Translations under genes and position numbers: made by a program
The notes under the pieces: generated by a model
Seen by the model: the letters and a program-made list of their open reading frames with translations, nothing else
What the model was told of the DNA's origin: nothing
Databases searched by the model: none
In this document: piece by piece, positions 37,931 to 47,300 of the stretch
Layout: the number at the start of each line of letters is the position of its first letter
Numbering within the stretch: the stretch's first letter is position 1
Assembly (NCBI RefSeq): GCF_900637025.1
Contig: NZ_LR134336.1
Coordinates: 1,194,001 to 1,258,000, forward strand
Origin: Streptococcus oralis ATCC 35037
GTDB lineage: Bacteria > Bacillota > Bacilli > Lactobacillales > Streptococcaceae
DNA: 64,000 nucleotides
Direction of reading: 5' to 3'

Positions 37931-38861
37931 TTTTAAACTCCTGTTTTACAGCCTTGCATCCTTGCACACTTCCACGACGGCGCATCTCAGTTTCAATAGC
38001 ATTCAGCACTTCCCATTTATTGAGGCTCCACATAGGACCAATCAGCATATCTCTCGGTGCATCTCCTGTAATTCGATGGATGACGATATGCTTGGGAATG
38101 ATTTCCAGTTGATCACAGATAACTTTGACATACTCATCCTGACTCATCAGTTGCAAGCGTCCTTCGTGGTAATCTCGCTGCATCCGTGTATTGGTCATGA
38201 GGTGAAGCAAGTGCAACTTAATTCCTTGAATATCATTATCCGTAACACAACGGCGTACATTTTCAATCATCATCTCATGAGTCTCACCGGGCAGACCATT
38301 AATCAAATGGGAAACAATCTCAATCTTGGGATATTTCCTCAAGCGTTTTACTGTTTCAACATACAATTCATAAGAATGGGCACGGTTAATCAGGTCAGAG
38401 GTTGCTTCAAAGGTTGTCTGTAATCCCAATTCAACCGTCACATGCATGCGTTCCGATAACTCAGCCAAATATTCGATTGTTTCATCAGGTAAGCAATCCG
38501 GACGTGTTCCGATATTGATTCCCACTACACCTGGCTCGTTGATAGCCTGCTCATATCGCTCCCGAATCACTTCCACCTTTTCATGGGTGTTGGTAAAGTT
38601 TTGGAAATAAACCAAGTACTTCTGAACATCTGGCCACTTGCGGTGCATAAAGTCAATTTCCTTATAAAATTGCTCACGAATAGGAGCATCCGGTGCCACG
38701 ATGGCATCTCCAGAACCTGAAACCGTACAAAAAGTACAACCACCATGAGCTACAGTTCCATCACGATTTGGACAGTCAAATCCCGCATCAATAGGAACTT
38801 TGAAAGTCTTTTCTCCAAAAAGTTTTCGATAATAATCATTCAAGGTATTATAAGATTTCAT
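37914..38861 (-). CDS. mnmL: radical SAM protein MnmL (YtqA, TIGR01212)
   Basis: This 315-residue protein starts MKSYNTLNDYYRKLFGEKTF. It has the cysteine-rich cluster region CPNRDGTVAHGGCTFC and a radical-SAM barrel (GINIGTRPDCLPDE, VSHLINGLPGETHEM). YtqA is proposed to act before MnmM in mnm5s2U synthesis. ATG 38861 lies 7 nt after an extended -10 and has no SD, so the mRNA should be leaderless; in-frame codons further upstream fall on or before the -10. Confidence 0.9.
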   Translation of the reverse strand: MKSYNTLNDYYRKLFGEKTFKVPIDAGFDCPNRDGTVAHGGCTFCTVSGSGDAIVAPDAPIREQFYKEIDFMHRKWPDVQKYLVYFQNFTNTHEKVEVIRERYEQAINEPGVVGINIGTRPDCLPDETIEYLAELSERMHVTVELGLQTTFEATSDLINRAHSYELYVETVKRLRKYPKIEIVSHLINGLPGETHEMMIENVRRCVTDNDIQGIKLHLLHLMTNTRMQRDYHEGRLQLMSQDEYVKVICDQLEIIPKHIVIHRITGDAPRDMLIGPMWSLNKWEVLNAIETEMRRRGSVQGCKAVKQEFKNEKTT

Positions 38862-38868
38862 AACTTTC

Positions 38869-38897
38869 ATTATAACAAAAAACACCTACAATCTCAA
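38869..38897 (-). promoter_or_regulatory. mnmL promoter, leaderless
   Basis: TTGAGA (38892-38897), 17-bp spacer and extended TGT-TATAAT (38869-38874). The ATG follows after 7 nt. Same hexamers and spacing as the promoter at 2244-2272. Confidence 0.75.
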
Positions 38898-38953
38898 AAG
38901 CCTGACTTTCCAACAAATTCCCTTGTTTCTCATTTCCTTTAGCGTTTTTTTAT

Positions 38954-38961
38954 GATACAAT
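38954..38961 (+). promoter_or_regulatory. extended -10 of DUF3397 gene, leaderless
   Basis: Extended -10 TGATACAAT (TACAAT 38956-38961); no good -35. ATG 38968 follows after 6 nt; another ATG is at 38962. Confidence 0.55.
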
Positions 38962-38967
38962 ATGGGT

Positions 38968-39321
38968 ATGATTTTAATGAAAATAGCATCTATTTTATTA
39001 TTGATATTAACCTTGGTGGTTTGCTTTATTGTCACCAAGCTTTTCGGACTTAGGAAAATAGGATTTAATTTCGCGGATCTAGCTTTTCCACTTTTGGTAT
39101 TCGAGTACTATCTGATCACTGCTAAAGCCTTTACCCACAACTTTCTACCGCGACTTGGAGTCGCACTTTCTCTCCTAGCAATCCTCCTTGTAGTCTTTTT
39201 CCTTGTCAAAAAACGAAGTTTTTATTACCCTAAATTCATCAAATTCTTCTGGAGAGCCGGTTTTCTCCTTACCTTAATCATCTACATTGCTATGATTGTC
39301 GAATTGATGATGCTCCCATAA
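38968..39321 (+). CDS. DUF3397-family membrane protein
   Basis: This protein of about 117 residues has four predicted helices and the family pattern FADLAFPLLVFEYYLITAKAF. Function unknown. Three in-frame ATGs occur at 38962, 38968 and 38977; none has an SD. The second is 6 nt after an extended -10, matching a leaderless mRNA, and is chosen here. It is divergent from mnmL and shares a terminator with the methyltransferase gene beyond it. Confidence 0.78.
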   Translation: MILMKIASILLLILTLVVCFIVTKLFGLRKIGFNFADLAFPLLVFEYYLITAKAFTHNFLPRLGVALSLLAILLVVFFLVKKRSFYYPKFIKFFWRAGFLLTLIIYIAMIVELMMLP

Positions 39322-39360
39322 AAAACATTCCCTCAGACAGCAGTCTAAGGGAATGTTTTT
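39320..39360. terminator. bidirectional terminator
   Basis: Stem AAAAACATTCCCT/AGGGAATGTTTTT (39321-39333 with 39348-39360) between convergent genes. Confidence 0.88.
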
Positions 39361-39402
39361 ATCTTCATACTTACTTTCTAAGCTCTACCAAAATACTTTA
39401 TC

Positions 39403-40143
39403 TTATTTCCTAAATGTCAAGGAGTAGAATTTGCCATCCCAAAGAAGTTTCATTTCCTTTTCCTTAACTTCGCTTGGAACAACATTCTCAATTTCACTCA
39501 AATCAACAGTAGCATCTTTAAAATAATCCTTACTAAAATGATTTTTCTTATATTGCTGATCCACATAGTCAGCCGTCTCATCTGCAATTAAAATCTTAGT
39601 CCCTGGCTTCGCCACTCGTAGCATTTCCTGCATAGCCTTGGCCTTATCATTGAAAAAATTGATTCCGCCAATATGGTAGACAATGTCAAAACTATTATCC
39701 GCAAAGGGTAGATCCTCCGCGCAAGCATGGAAAAGTTGCAAATTAGTCTTTTTAGCGCAAGATTTCTGGCATTTTTCTAGCATACTGATAGAAATATCTA
39801 CCCCTACAAAGTCTAAACTTTTCAGGTCAATTGTCTCAGGGATATAACGGAGGTCTTGACCAGTCCCGATAGAGACATAAAGAACAGATAAATTATCCTT
39901 CCATTCGATTTCTCCCATCAGATCCCTTCTCAACTTATCAATTGCCTTGCCGTGGAGAAGTGGTCCTATCCATTTCTCACTCATATCGTACCAGCGAGCC
40001 ATACGGTTATACATGGTCATGTATTTAGCATTATCTCCAGATAGATAATCTGGATTAAGAGACAGATAGATATCGCCATCTTTTTGAAAATTTTCTACCT
40101 CTAAACCTGACTTCAATTTATCTTGTAATCTTGTTTCAATCAT
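39403..40143 (-). CDS. class I SAM-dependent methyltransferase (UbiE-like)
   Basis: The 246-residue protein has a UbiE-type methyltransferase fold: VLYVSIGTGQDLRYI is motif I, FVGVDISISML the acidic SAM-binding strand, and ACAEDLPFADNSFDIVYHIGGINFF motifs II and III. The substrate is unknown. ATG 40143 is chosen because AAAGGAGAT is 8 nt upstream; a TTG three codons earlier overlaps the SD. An extended-type TATAAT lies at 40174-40179 on the minus strand. Confidence 0.82.
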   Translation of the reverse strand: MIETRLQDKLKSGLEVENFQKDGDIYLSLNPDYLSGDNAKYMTMYNRMARWYDMSEKWIGPLLHGKAIDKLRRDLMGEIEWKDNLSVLYVSIGTGQDLRYIPETIDLKSLDFVGVDISISMLEKCQKSCAKKTNLQLFHACAEDLPFADNSFDIVYHIGGINFFNDKAKAMQEMLRVAKPGTKILIADETADYVDQQYKKNHFSKDYFKDATVDLSEIENVVPSEVKEKEMKLLWDGKFYSLTFRK

Positions 40144-40261
40144 ATACAACATCTCCTTTTCTATTTGTCACCTATTATAGTGGAATTCATCGCAAAAACA
40201 ATAGCTTTTCAGTAAGTGGCAACTATCCACTTGTATCCGGTAGTAGAACCAGGGTCAGTTA

Positions 40262-40299
40262 CAAAAAAACAAGTGCCAATTTCCATTGACACTTGTTTC
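40262..40299 (-). terminator. terminator of the 1120-residue adhesin gene
   Basis: Minus-strand stem AACAAGTG/CACTTGTT, extended by CAAT/ATTG inside, followed by TTTTTTTG. A separate 6-bp hairpin (AAGTGG/CCACTT, 40214-40232) of unknown role lies downstream. Confidence 0.75.
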
Positions 40300-40349
40300 C
40301 ACTTTTAAACTGTCTTGCAAAATTTCGTGAAAGATACCGTTTAAAAAAC

Positions 40350-43300
40350 TTAATCTTCTTTTTTGCGTCTTGCCAAGAATCCTGTTCCCAATCCAAGAAG
40401 GGCGATTCCAGCTACTAGAGTCGCTTGGTTAGACTCGCTTCCTGTATTAGGTAATTCCCCACCCTTTTTAGGCTTACCTGGTTCATTTGGTTTGCCAGGT
40501 GTTGGTTTTTCAGGAGTGTGCGTATTTGTAATGTTGTAACCTTCTACTGAAGCTGTATAACCATCTGGAACATTCACTTCTTCAACAGTGTAGGCAATCT
40601 CCTTACCTTCTTGATAACGATCAAGACCTGTAAACTCATAAGTCCAGCCACTTGTTTCTGACACTATAGCTGTCTGACCAGTTTCCTTACCATCTGCAAG
40701 AAGTTTTACGGTGATAGATGCTGGACGGATGCCATCTTTGTTATCTTCATCTTTCCAGATCTTCTTACCTTTTACAGATGTTTTCTCTGGTGTGTGGGTG
40801 TTGGTAATGGTGTACTTGCCATCCTTATCTGTAGTGATGGTTGCTTTGTATTCTGTCATAGCAGTTTCTTTGACAGTATACTTGATTTCTTTACCATTTT
40901 CATACTTAGGAAGTGCTTTTGATTCGAACTTCCAGCCAGTTGCTTCTGAAACTTCAATTTCTTGAACAACCTTGTCGCCGTTAAGAATTTGAACTTTCAC
41001 AGATCTTGTTCGTTTGCCGTCTTGGTTGTTGTTATCTTTCCAAATCTTAGTTCCTGAAAGAACAACTGTTTCTGGGTTATAGGTGTTTGTCACTACTTGA
41101 CCAGTCACAGAGGCTTCGTAACCAGCTGGTACATCCACTTCCTTGATAGAATAGGTGATTTCTTTTCCAGCTTCGTATTGTGGAAGATTGGTGAAGGATG
41201 CTACCCAAGTGTTATCATCAGTCTTCTCCTTAGCTGTTAAGGTCAATTTCTTACCTTCAACGGCTACTGGATCTGCATTTCCTACTTTTTTATAAAGTTG
41301 AACCGTTACGGACTCAGGACGTTTACCGTCTTGGTTGTTCGCATCATTCCATACTTTTGTTACCTTGTAGTCAATTTCTTTAGGAGCATATTTGTTTGTG
41401 ATGGTAAAGTCTGTAATAGTCGCTTCGTATTCTGCTACGGCTTCTTCTGTTACAGTGTATTTGATTTCTTTACCAGCTTTATATTTTGCTAATTTCGTGA
41501 ATTCGACAGTCCAAGTTCCATCTGCGGCTGCTTGAACTTCTTTCGAATCAACTTTCTTACCGTCTGCTAAAAGATTGATTGTAATCTTAGTTGGACGTTT
41601 GCCGTCTTGGTTATTAGCGTCATCCCAGTTCTTAGTTGCTTTTACATCAACTGTTTCTGGTGAATAGCTATTTGTGATGGTGAATCCAGATGCAGCATCA
41701 CCAGTAATTTCAGAAGTGTAACCAGGAACAGTTACTTCTACTACTGTGTACTTAATAGGTGTTCCGCCTTTATCAGCATCAAGGTCTTTGAAGCTTCCAG
41801 CCCAACCATTTGCTTCAGTCAATTCAAGTGTTTTACCAGTATCTTGACCATCTGCAAGCAATTTAACCGTGACAGAAGATGGGCGTTTACCATCTTGGTT
41901 GTTCTCGTCCTTCCATACTTTCTTAACAGAAACTTCCGTTTTTGCTGGAGTGTAAGTATTCTCGAAAGCTTTTTCATCATCGTAAGAAACAGTTGCTTCA
42001 AGTGCACCTTTACCCTTGTCCACTACAGTAACTTTAGCTGTGACAGTTTTAGTGTCGTACTTGATGCTTGTATCGCTGCCAGCTTTTTCAGCAATTTTAA
42101 AGGTATAAGTTCCTGCTTTGTCGAATTCCAATTCTGAGAAAGCAATGTTTCCGTCTTTGTCATTCTTCACAGTTTCTTTCACCTTACCATCTTGGTCTGT
42201 TAAAGTGAATTCAAACTCTTCAGCCTTCAACTCACGTCCTGTAAGTTTTTTATTAGCCTTAATCTTAACTTTAGCTTTGCTACGTTTATTTGTAACTGTT
42301 TTGATAGCTCCATCTTGTCCAACAGTCATCTCAAATGGAGTAGGATTCAACTCATATCCCTCAGGAGCCTCAATCTCGGTTACCGTAAAGTTCCCTTTCT
42401 TGATATCACTCTCTGAGTAAATAGATGATTCAGCAATTCCGTCATCATTTGTCGTTACAATTTCCTCTTTAGCCGTAGCTCCTGCCGGAGGAGTAATCTT
42501 GAATTTTGCTCCTTTTAGACGGTCATGAGTCAGCTCGTCGACCTTGTAAAGAATGATACGGTAACCAGTTTCTAACTGAATTGTACCGCCTGAAGCAACT
42601 ACTGAGTTTCCGATTTGCTTAACGACTGTCTTATTACTATAGTCGTCATATGTAAGAATCTGGTCATCACCCTTCATTTCAGCATTGTTTTGGACTTGCG
42701 TACCATCCGCTGGAGCACTTGTTTTGTAATTAATTCGAAATGCTGCAGGTTTCCCGTTCTTAGCAACAATTGAAGAAGCATTGTTAATTGTTAAAGTAAA
42801 ATCGGTATATGACTCATTCCAACTAACTTGGTAATCCTTACCAGCTTCTAAAACCACTTCATCTTTAAAGTAATAAGATTTATCGTACCAACCTGCCGTA
42901 ACTTTAAATGTTTCAGGAATCATCTGCATCGGTGAGGCATTTGGGTCAACCCAGTCATGAATTTCAATTTTGTTATAGGCAGCTTGTTTAGGATTAGCTC
43001 GAACATACCAACTGTGTAAATATTGTCCACTCTTATTTAGAGCACTAGATGTCCAATCCTCTTTGTAAATCAGACCATGATACTTACTGAAATTAGCACG
43101 TCCAATACCTTCAGAATAATCAGATGCTTCACCTCTTTTTACCTTAATTTGGTGTGTAATTTCATTTATGGTTTCCGTTTTATCAAAACGGAGCGTTTCA
43201 TTGCTTAATTCATTTTTAGAACTAAAACCAACAAAGAAATTTCCTTTAACGTTTTGGACTTGATAGCCACCTTTTTTCTCAAGATAGGTTTTCAGATTTT

Positions 43301-43712
43301 TTAATGTAATAGTTGCCTTACCACCATTATTATCCCCGTTTGATACAATTTGAGTTTCTCCGATAACGAGATCTGTTTCCTTATCTTTTAAATCAAAAGT
43401 TTCATTTCTAACAGTTAAAGGGCTCGGAACAGTAAAGGTAAAGGTATCACCGTCCTCTAATTTACCATCATAGGCGCTCAAATCGTAATCAACAGTGAAT
43501 TTATAATTTGAGTAGTTATGATGTTCAGGTGAAAGTGTATAAACACCATTCGCATCCGGTTTTATAAACTTACCATTATCAACCTCCCAAATTCCAATAT
43601 TACTGATAACGTTCTTCAGTTCCTTTGCTTGAACTGAATTTGGAGCAAAGATTATCCCTAGCAAACAGGCCAGAGAAGTTAGGATGGGCAACCAAAATTT
43701 CTTGTTCTTCAT
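40350..43712 (-). CDS. LPNTG-anchored Cna_B-repeat surface adhesin (1120 aa)
   Basis: A signal peptide (to about SVQA-KEL, residue 29) is followed by an MSCRAMM-like A region of two Ig-like domains (about 30-370), a SpaA-like domain (375-480), an FctA/pilin-type isopeptide linker domain (KLTGRELKAEEFEFTLTD, about 480-590) and five Cna_B repeats marked by NNQDGKRP (one variant DNKDGIRP) and ending in TITNTHTPE-type strands. A Pro/Gly/Lys spacer leads to LPNTG, a hydrophobic helix and RRKKED. Sortase A should link it to peptidoglycan; it probably binds a host matrix ligand. Expressed from its own leader; SD AGAAAGGAAG. Confidence 0.92.
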   Translation of the reverse strand: MKNKKFWLPILTSLACLLGIIFAPNSVQAKELKNVISNIGIWEVDNGKFIKPDANGVYTLSPEHHNYSNYKFTVDYDLSAYDGKLEDGDTFTFTVPSPLTVRNETFDLKDKETDLVIGETQIVSNGDNNGGKATITLKNLKTYLEKKGGYQVQNVKGNFFVGFSSKNELSNETLRFDKTETINEITHQIKVKRGEASDYSEGIGRANFSKYHGLIYKEDWTSSALNKSGQYLHSWYVRANPKQAAYNKIEIHDWVDPNASPMQMIPETFKVTAGWYDKSYYFKDEVVLEAGKDYQVSWNESYTDFTLTINNASSIVAKNGKPAAFRINYKTSAPADGTQVQNNAEMKGDDQILTYDDYSNKTVVKQIGNSVVASGGTIQLETGYRIILYKVDELTHDRLKGAKFKITPPAGATAKEEIVTTNDDGIAESSIYSESDIKKGNFTVTEIEAPEGYELNPTPFEMTVGQDGAIKTVTNKRSKAKVKIKANKKLTGRELKAEEFEFTLTDQDGKVKETVKNDKDGNIAFSELEFDKAGTYTFKIAEKAGSDTSIKYDTKTVTAKVTVVDKGKGALEATVSYDDEKAFENTYTPAKTEVSVKKVWKDENNQDGKRPSSVTVKLLADGQDTGKTLELTEANGWAGSFKDLDADKGGTPIKYTVVEVTVPGYTSEITGDAASGFTITNSYSPETVDVKATKNWDDANNQDGKRPTKITINLLADGKKVDSKEVQAAADGTWTVEFTKLAKYKAGKEIKYTVTEEAVAEYEATITDFTITNKYAPKEIDYKVTKVWNDANNQDGKRPESVTVQLYKKVGNADPVAVEGKKLTLTAKEKTDDNTWVASFTNLPQYEAGKEITYSIKEVDVPAGYEASVTGQVVTNTYNPETVVLSGTKIWKDNNNQDGKRTRSVKVQILNGDKVVQEIEVSEATGWKFESKALPKYENGKEIKYTVKETAMTEYKATITTDKDGKYTITNTHTPEKTSVKGKKIWKDEDNKDGIRPASITVKLLADGKETGQTAIVSETSGWTYEFTGLDRYQEGKEIAYTVEEVNVPDGYTASVEGYNITNTHTPEKPTPGKPNEPGKPKKGGELPNTGSESNQATLVAGIALLGLGTGFLARRKKED

Positions 43713-44304
43713 AATCTTCCTTTCTAAATTACCGAAAACATTAAAACGACAAACTATGATTATAAAACCTCAACACTCATCTCCTTTCGAATTCGTTGAA
43801 ATCCATGAGGGTTATTGAATAAGTTACATCATATTAACATGTTTCATAACTATATGTGAGTGCAATATTTATCATATTTGTTCTATTTTTAATATAGAAA
43901 CCTCCTTTAGTTTCATTATAAAACAAAATTAACTTTTTTTGTAATATTATGAGGTTATTGCCTTTTGAAAATATTGACACAGTGTAAAATTACTGCCATA
44001 AAAACTAATTCTTTCATCACACTATAGTTTCTTTAAGTATAGTGTACACATACGAACAACTTCTCTTTTAAACAAACAGAAAGAAACATTGCACAAAACA
44101 TTCCATTTATTTATAAGTTTGATACACCTTAATAATTATCCAAACTATTTTATATAAGTAAAACTCAGAAGAAATCTAGTAATAGTCATATCCCATCCTG
44201 ATAAATAGTTTAATTTAGCATATTTCATTATTCTGAACCATAAAAAAAGACCAGGGGGTTATCCCTGATCTTTCTTTACTGTACTTATTGGCTACTAAAT
44301 GAGA
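43713..44304. other. 592-bp intergenic region between the two adhesins
   Basis: No substantial gene. On the minus strand there is a TATAAT (43915-43920) immediately followed by a perfect anti-SD complement AAAGGAGG (43901-43908) with no usable start codon, then a second SD (43781-43787) before a 10-codon mini-ORF (43741-43773). An 8-bp inverted repeat ACACTATA/TATAGTGT lies at 44019-44045. The rest is very A+T-rich. Confidence 0.55.
44241..44274 (-). terminator. terminator of the 1825-residue adhesin gene
   Basis: Minus-strand stem AGATCAGGG/CCCTGGTCT followed by TTTTTTT, about 35 bp after the stop codon. Confidence 0.85.
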
Positions 44305-47300
44305 TTAGTCTTCTTTTCTTCGTTTAGTTGCTACAAGACCTGCACCTAAAGCTAGAAGAGCTAAACCTGCTGCTAATGCAGCTTGTCCAGATTCACTTCC
44401 AGTGTTTGGTAGGTTAGGATTTTCTGGTTCAGTTTGGTCCGTTACTACTAACTTACCATCCTTGAACTCAACCTGATTTCCACTAGCATTTACCACTGTT
44501 ACAGTTCCGTCGTAGTTAACTTGGAATGTAATATCTGTTACTGCTAAGTATCCAGTTGGAGCGGCTTCTTCATGGAAAGTATATACTCCCGGAGTCAAAT
44601 CAAGTACATGTGATTGATTGGCTTTTGAAGTCCATTCAGCCACAGGATTACCTGCAACTTTTTCTCCTCGGAAAATTTGGATTTTTGCACCCGCGATTTC
44701 TTCACCCGCTAGATTTACCTTGCTAAAGGTAATCTTACGTGGAAGGTCATCGTCTTTATCCGTTACTGTTACAGTTGAGCCGTTGGTTACGACCTTGTTT
44801 TCTTCACCTTTAGAGTCCTTTTCACCAACATTTGTCACTTCCACTGTGCCGTCATGTTTGACTTGGAAAGTGATGTCCGTTACTTTGAGGTAGCCTGTTG
44901 GAGCTGCTTCCTCATGGAAGGTGTAAGTGCCAGGTGCCAAGTTCAAGTCTTTAGACTTACCAGCTTCTGAAGTCCAGCTTTCTACAGCTGTACCTTCTGC
45001 CTTGTCGCCCTTGTAGATCTTGATTTGTGCACCAGCGATTTCTGTTCCACCAAGGCTAACCTTGCTGAAGGTAATCTTACGTGGAAGGTCATCGTCTTTA
45101 TCGGTTACAGTTACTGTTGAGCCGTTGGTTACGACTTTGTTCTCTTCACCTTTAGAGTCTTTTTCACCAACATTTGTCACTTCCACTGTGCCGTCATGTT
45201 TGACTTGGAAAGTGATATCGGTTACTTTGAGGTAGCCTGTTGGAGCTGCTTCCTCATGGAAGGTGTAAGTACCTGGGGCCAAGTTGAGATCTTTAGACTT
45301 ACCAGCTTCTGAAGTCCAGCTTTCTACGGCTGTGCCTTCTGCCTTATCGCCTTTGTAGATCTTAATCTCTGCACCAGCGATTTCTGTTCCACCAAGGCTA
45401 ACCTTGCTGAAGGTAATCTTACGTGGAAGGTCATCGTCTTTGTCGGTTACAGTTACTGTTGAACCGTTGGTTACAACCTTGTTTTCTTCACCCTTAGAGT
45501 CTTTTTCTCCAACGTTGGTCACTTCCACTGTGCCGTCATGTTTGACTTGGAAAGTGATATCCGTTACTTTGAGGTAGCCTGTTGGGGCTGCTTCCTCATG
45601 GAAGGTGTAAGTGCCTGGAGCCAAATTCAAGTCTTTAGACTTACCAGCTTCTGAAGTCCAGCTTTCTACGGCTGTGCCTTCTGCCTTATCGCCCTTGTAG
45701 ATCTTGATTTGAGCGCCTGCGATTTCTGTTCCACCAAGGCTAACCTTGCTGAAGGTAATCTTACGTGGAAGGTCATCGTCTTTGTCGGTTACAGTTACTG
45801 TTGAACCGTTGGTTACAACTTTGTTTTCTTCACCCTTAGAGTCTTTTTCTCCAACGTTGGTCACTTCCACTGTGCCGTCATGTTTGACTTGGAAAGTGAT
45901 GTCCGTTACTTTGAGGTAGCCTGTTGGGGCTGCTTCCTCATGGAAGGTGTAAGTGCCTGGAGCCAAGTTGAGATCTTTAGACTTACCAGCTTCTGAAGTC
46001 CAGCTTTCTACGGCTGTGCCTTCTGCCTTGTTGCCCTTGTAGATCTTGATTTGAGCGCCTGCGATTTCTGTTCCACCAAGGCTAACCTTGCTGAAGGTAA
46101 TCTTACGTGGAAGGTCATCGTCTTTGTCGGTTACAGTTACTGTTGAACCGTTGGTTACAACCTTGTTTTCTTCACCCTTAGAGTCTTTTTCTCCAACGTT
46201 GGTCACTTCCACTGTGCCGTCATGTTTGACTTGGAAAGTGATGTCGGTTACTTTGAGGTAGCCTGTTGGAGCTGCTTCCTCATGGAAGGTGTAAGTGCCA
46301 GGTGCCAAGTTCAAGTCTTTAGACTTACCAGCTTCTGAAGTCCAGCTTTCTACGGCTGTGCCTTCTGCTTTATCGCCCTTGTAGATCTTGATTTGAGCTC
46401 CTGCGATTTCTGTTCCACCAAGGCTAACCTTACTGAAGGTAATCTTACGTGGAAGGTCATCGTCTTTGTCGGTTACAGTTACTGTTGAACCGTTGGTTAC
46501 GACTTTGTTTTCTTCACCCTTAGAGTCTTTCTCACCAACGTTTGTCACTTCCACTGTGCCATCATGTTTGACTTGGAAAGTGATATCCGTTACTTTGAGG
46601 TAACCGGTTGGAGCGGCTTCCTCATGGAAGGTGTAAGTACCTGGGGACAAGTTCAAGTCTTTAGACTTACCAGCTTCTGAAGTCCAGCTTTCTACGGCTG
46701 TGCCTTCTGCCTTATCGCCCTTGTAGATCTTGATTTGAGCGCCTGCGATTTCTGTTCCACCAAGGCTAACCTTGCTGAAGGTAATCTTACGTGGTAAGTC
46801 ATCGTCTTTGTCGGTTACAGTTACTGTTGAGCCATTTGTAACGACTTTGTTTTCTTCACCTTTAGAGTCTTTCTCACCAACATTTGTCACTTCCACTGTG
46901 CCATCATGTTTGACTTGGAAAGTGATGTCCGTTACTTTGAGGTAACCAGTTGGAGCGGCTTCCTCATGGAAGGTGTAAGTACCTGGGGCCAAGCTCAATT
47001 CTTTAGACTTACCAGCTTCAGATGTCCAGCTTTCTACGGCTGTGCCTTCTGCCTTATCGCCTTTGTAGATCTTAATCTCTGCACCAGCGATTTCTGTTCC
47101 ACCAAGGCTAACCTTGCTGAAGGTAATCTTACGTGGAAGGTCATCGTCTTTATCCGTTACTGTAACAGTTGAGCCGTTTGTGGCAACTTTGTTTTCTTCA
47201 CCCTTAGAGTCTTTTTCACCAACGTTGGTCACTTCCACTGTGCCGTCATGTTTGACTTGGAAAGTGATGTCCGTTACTTTGAGGTAACCAGTTGGAGCGG

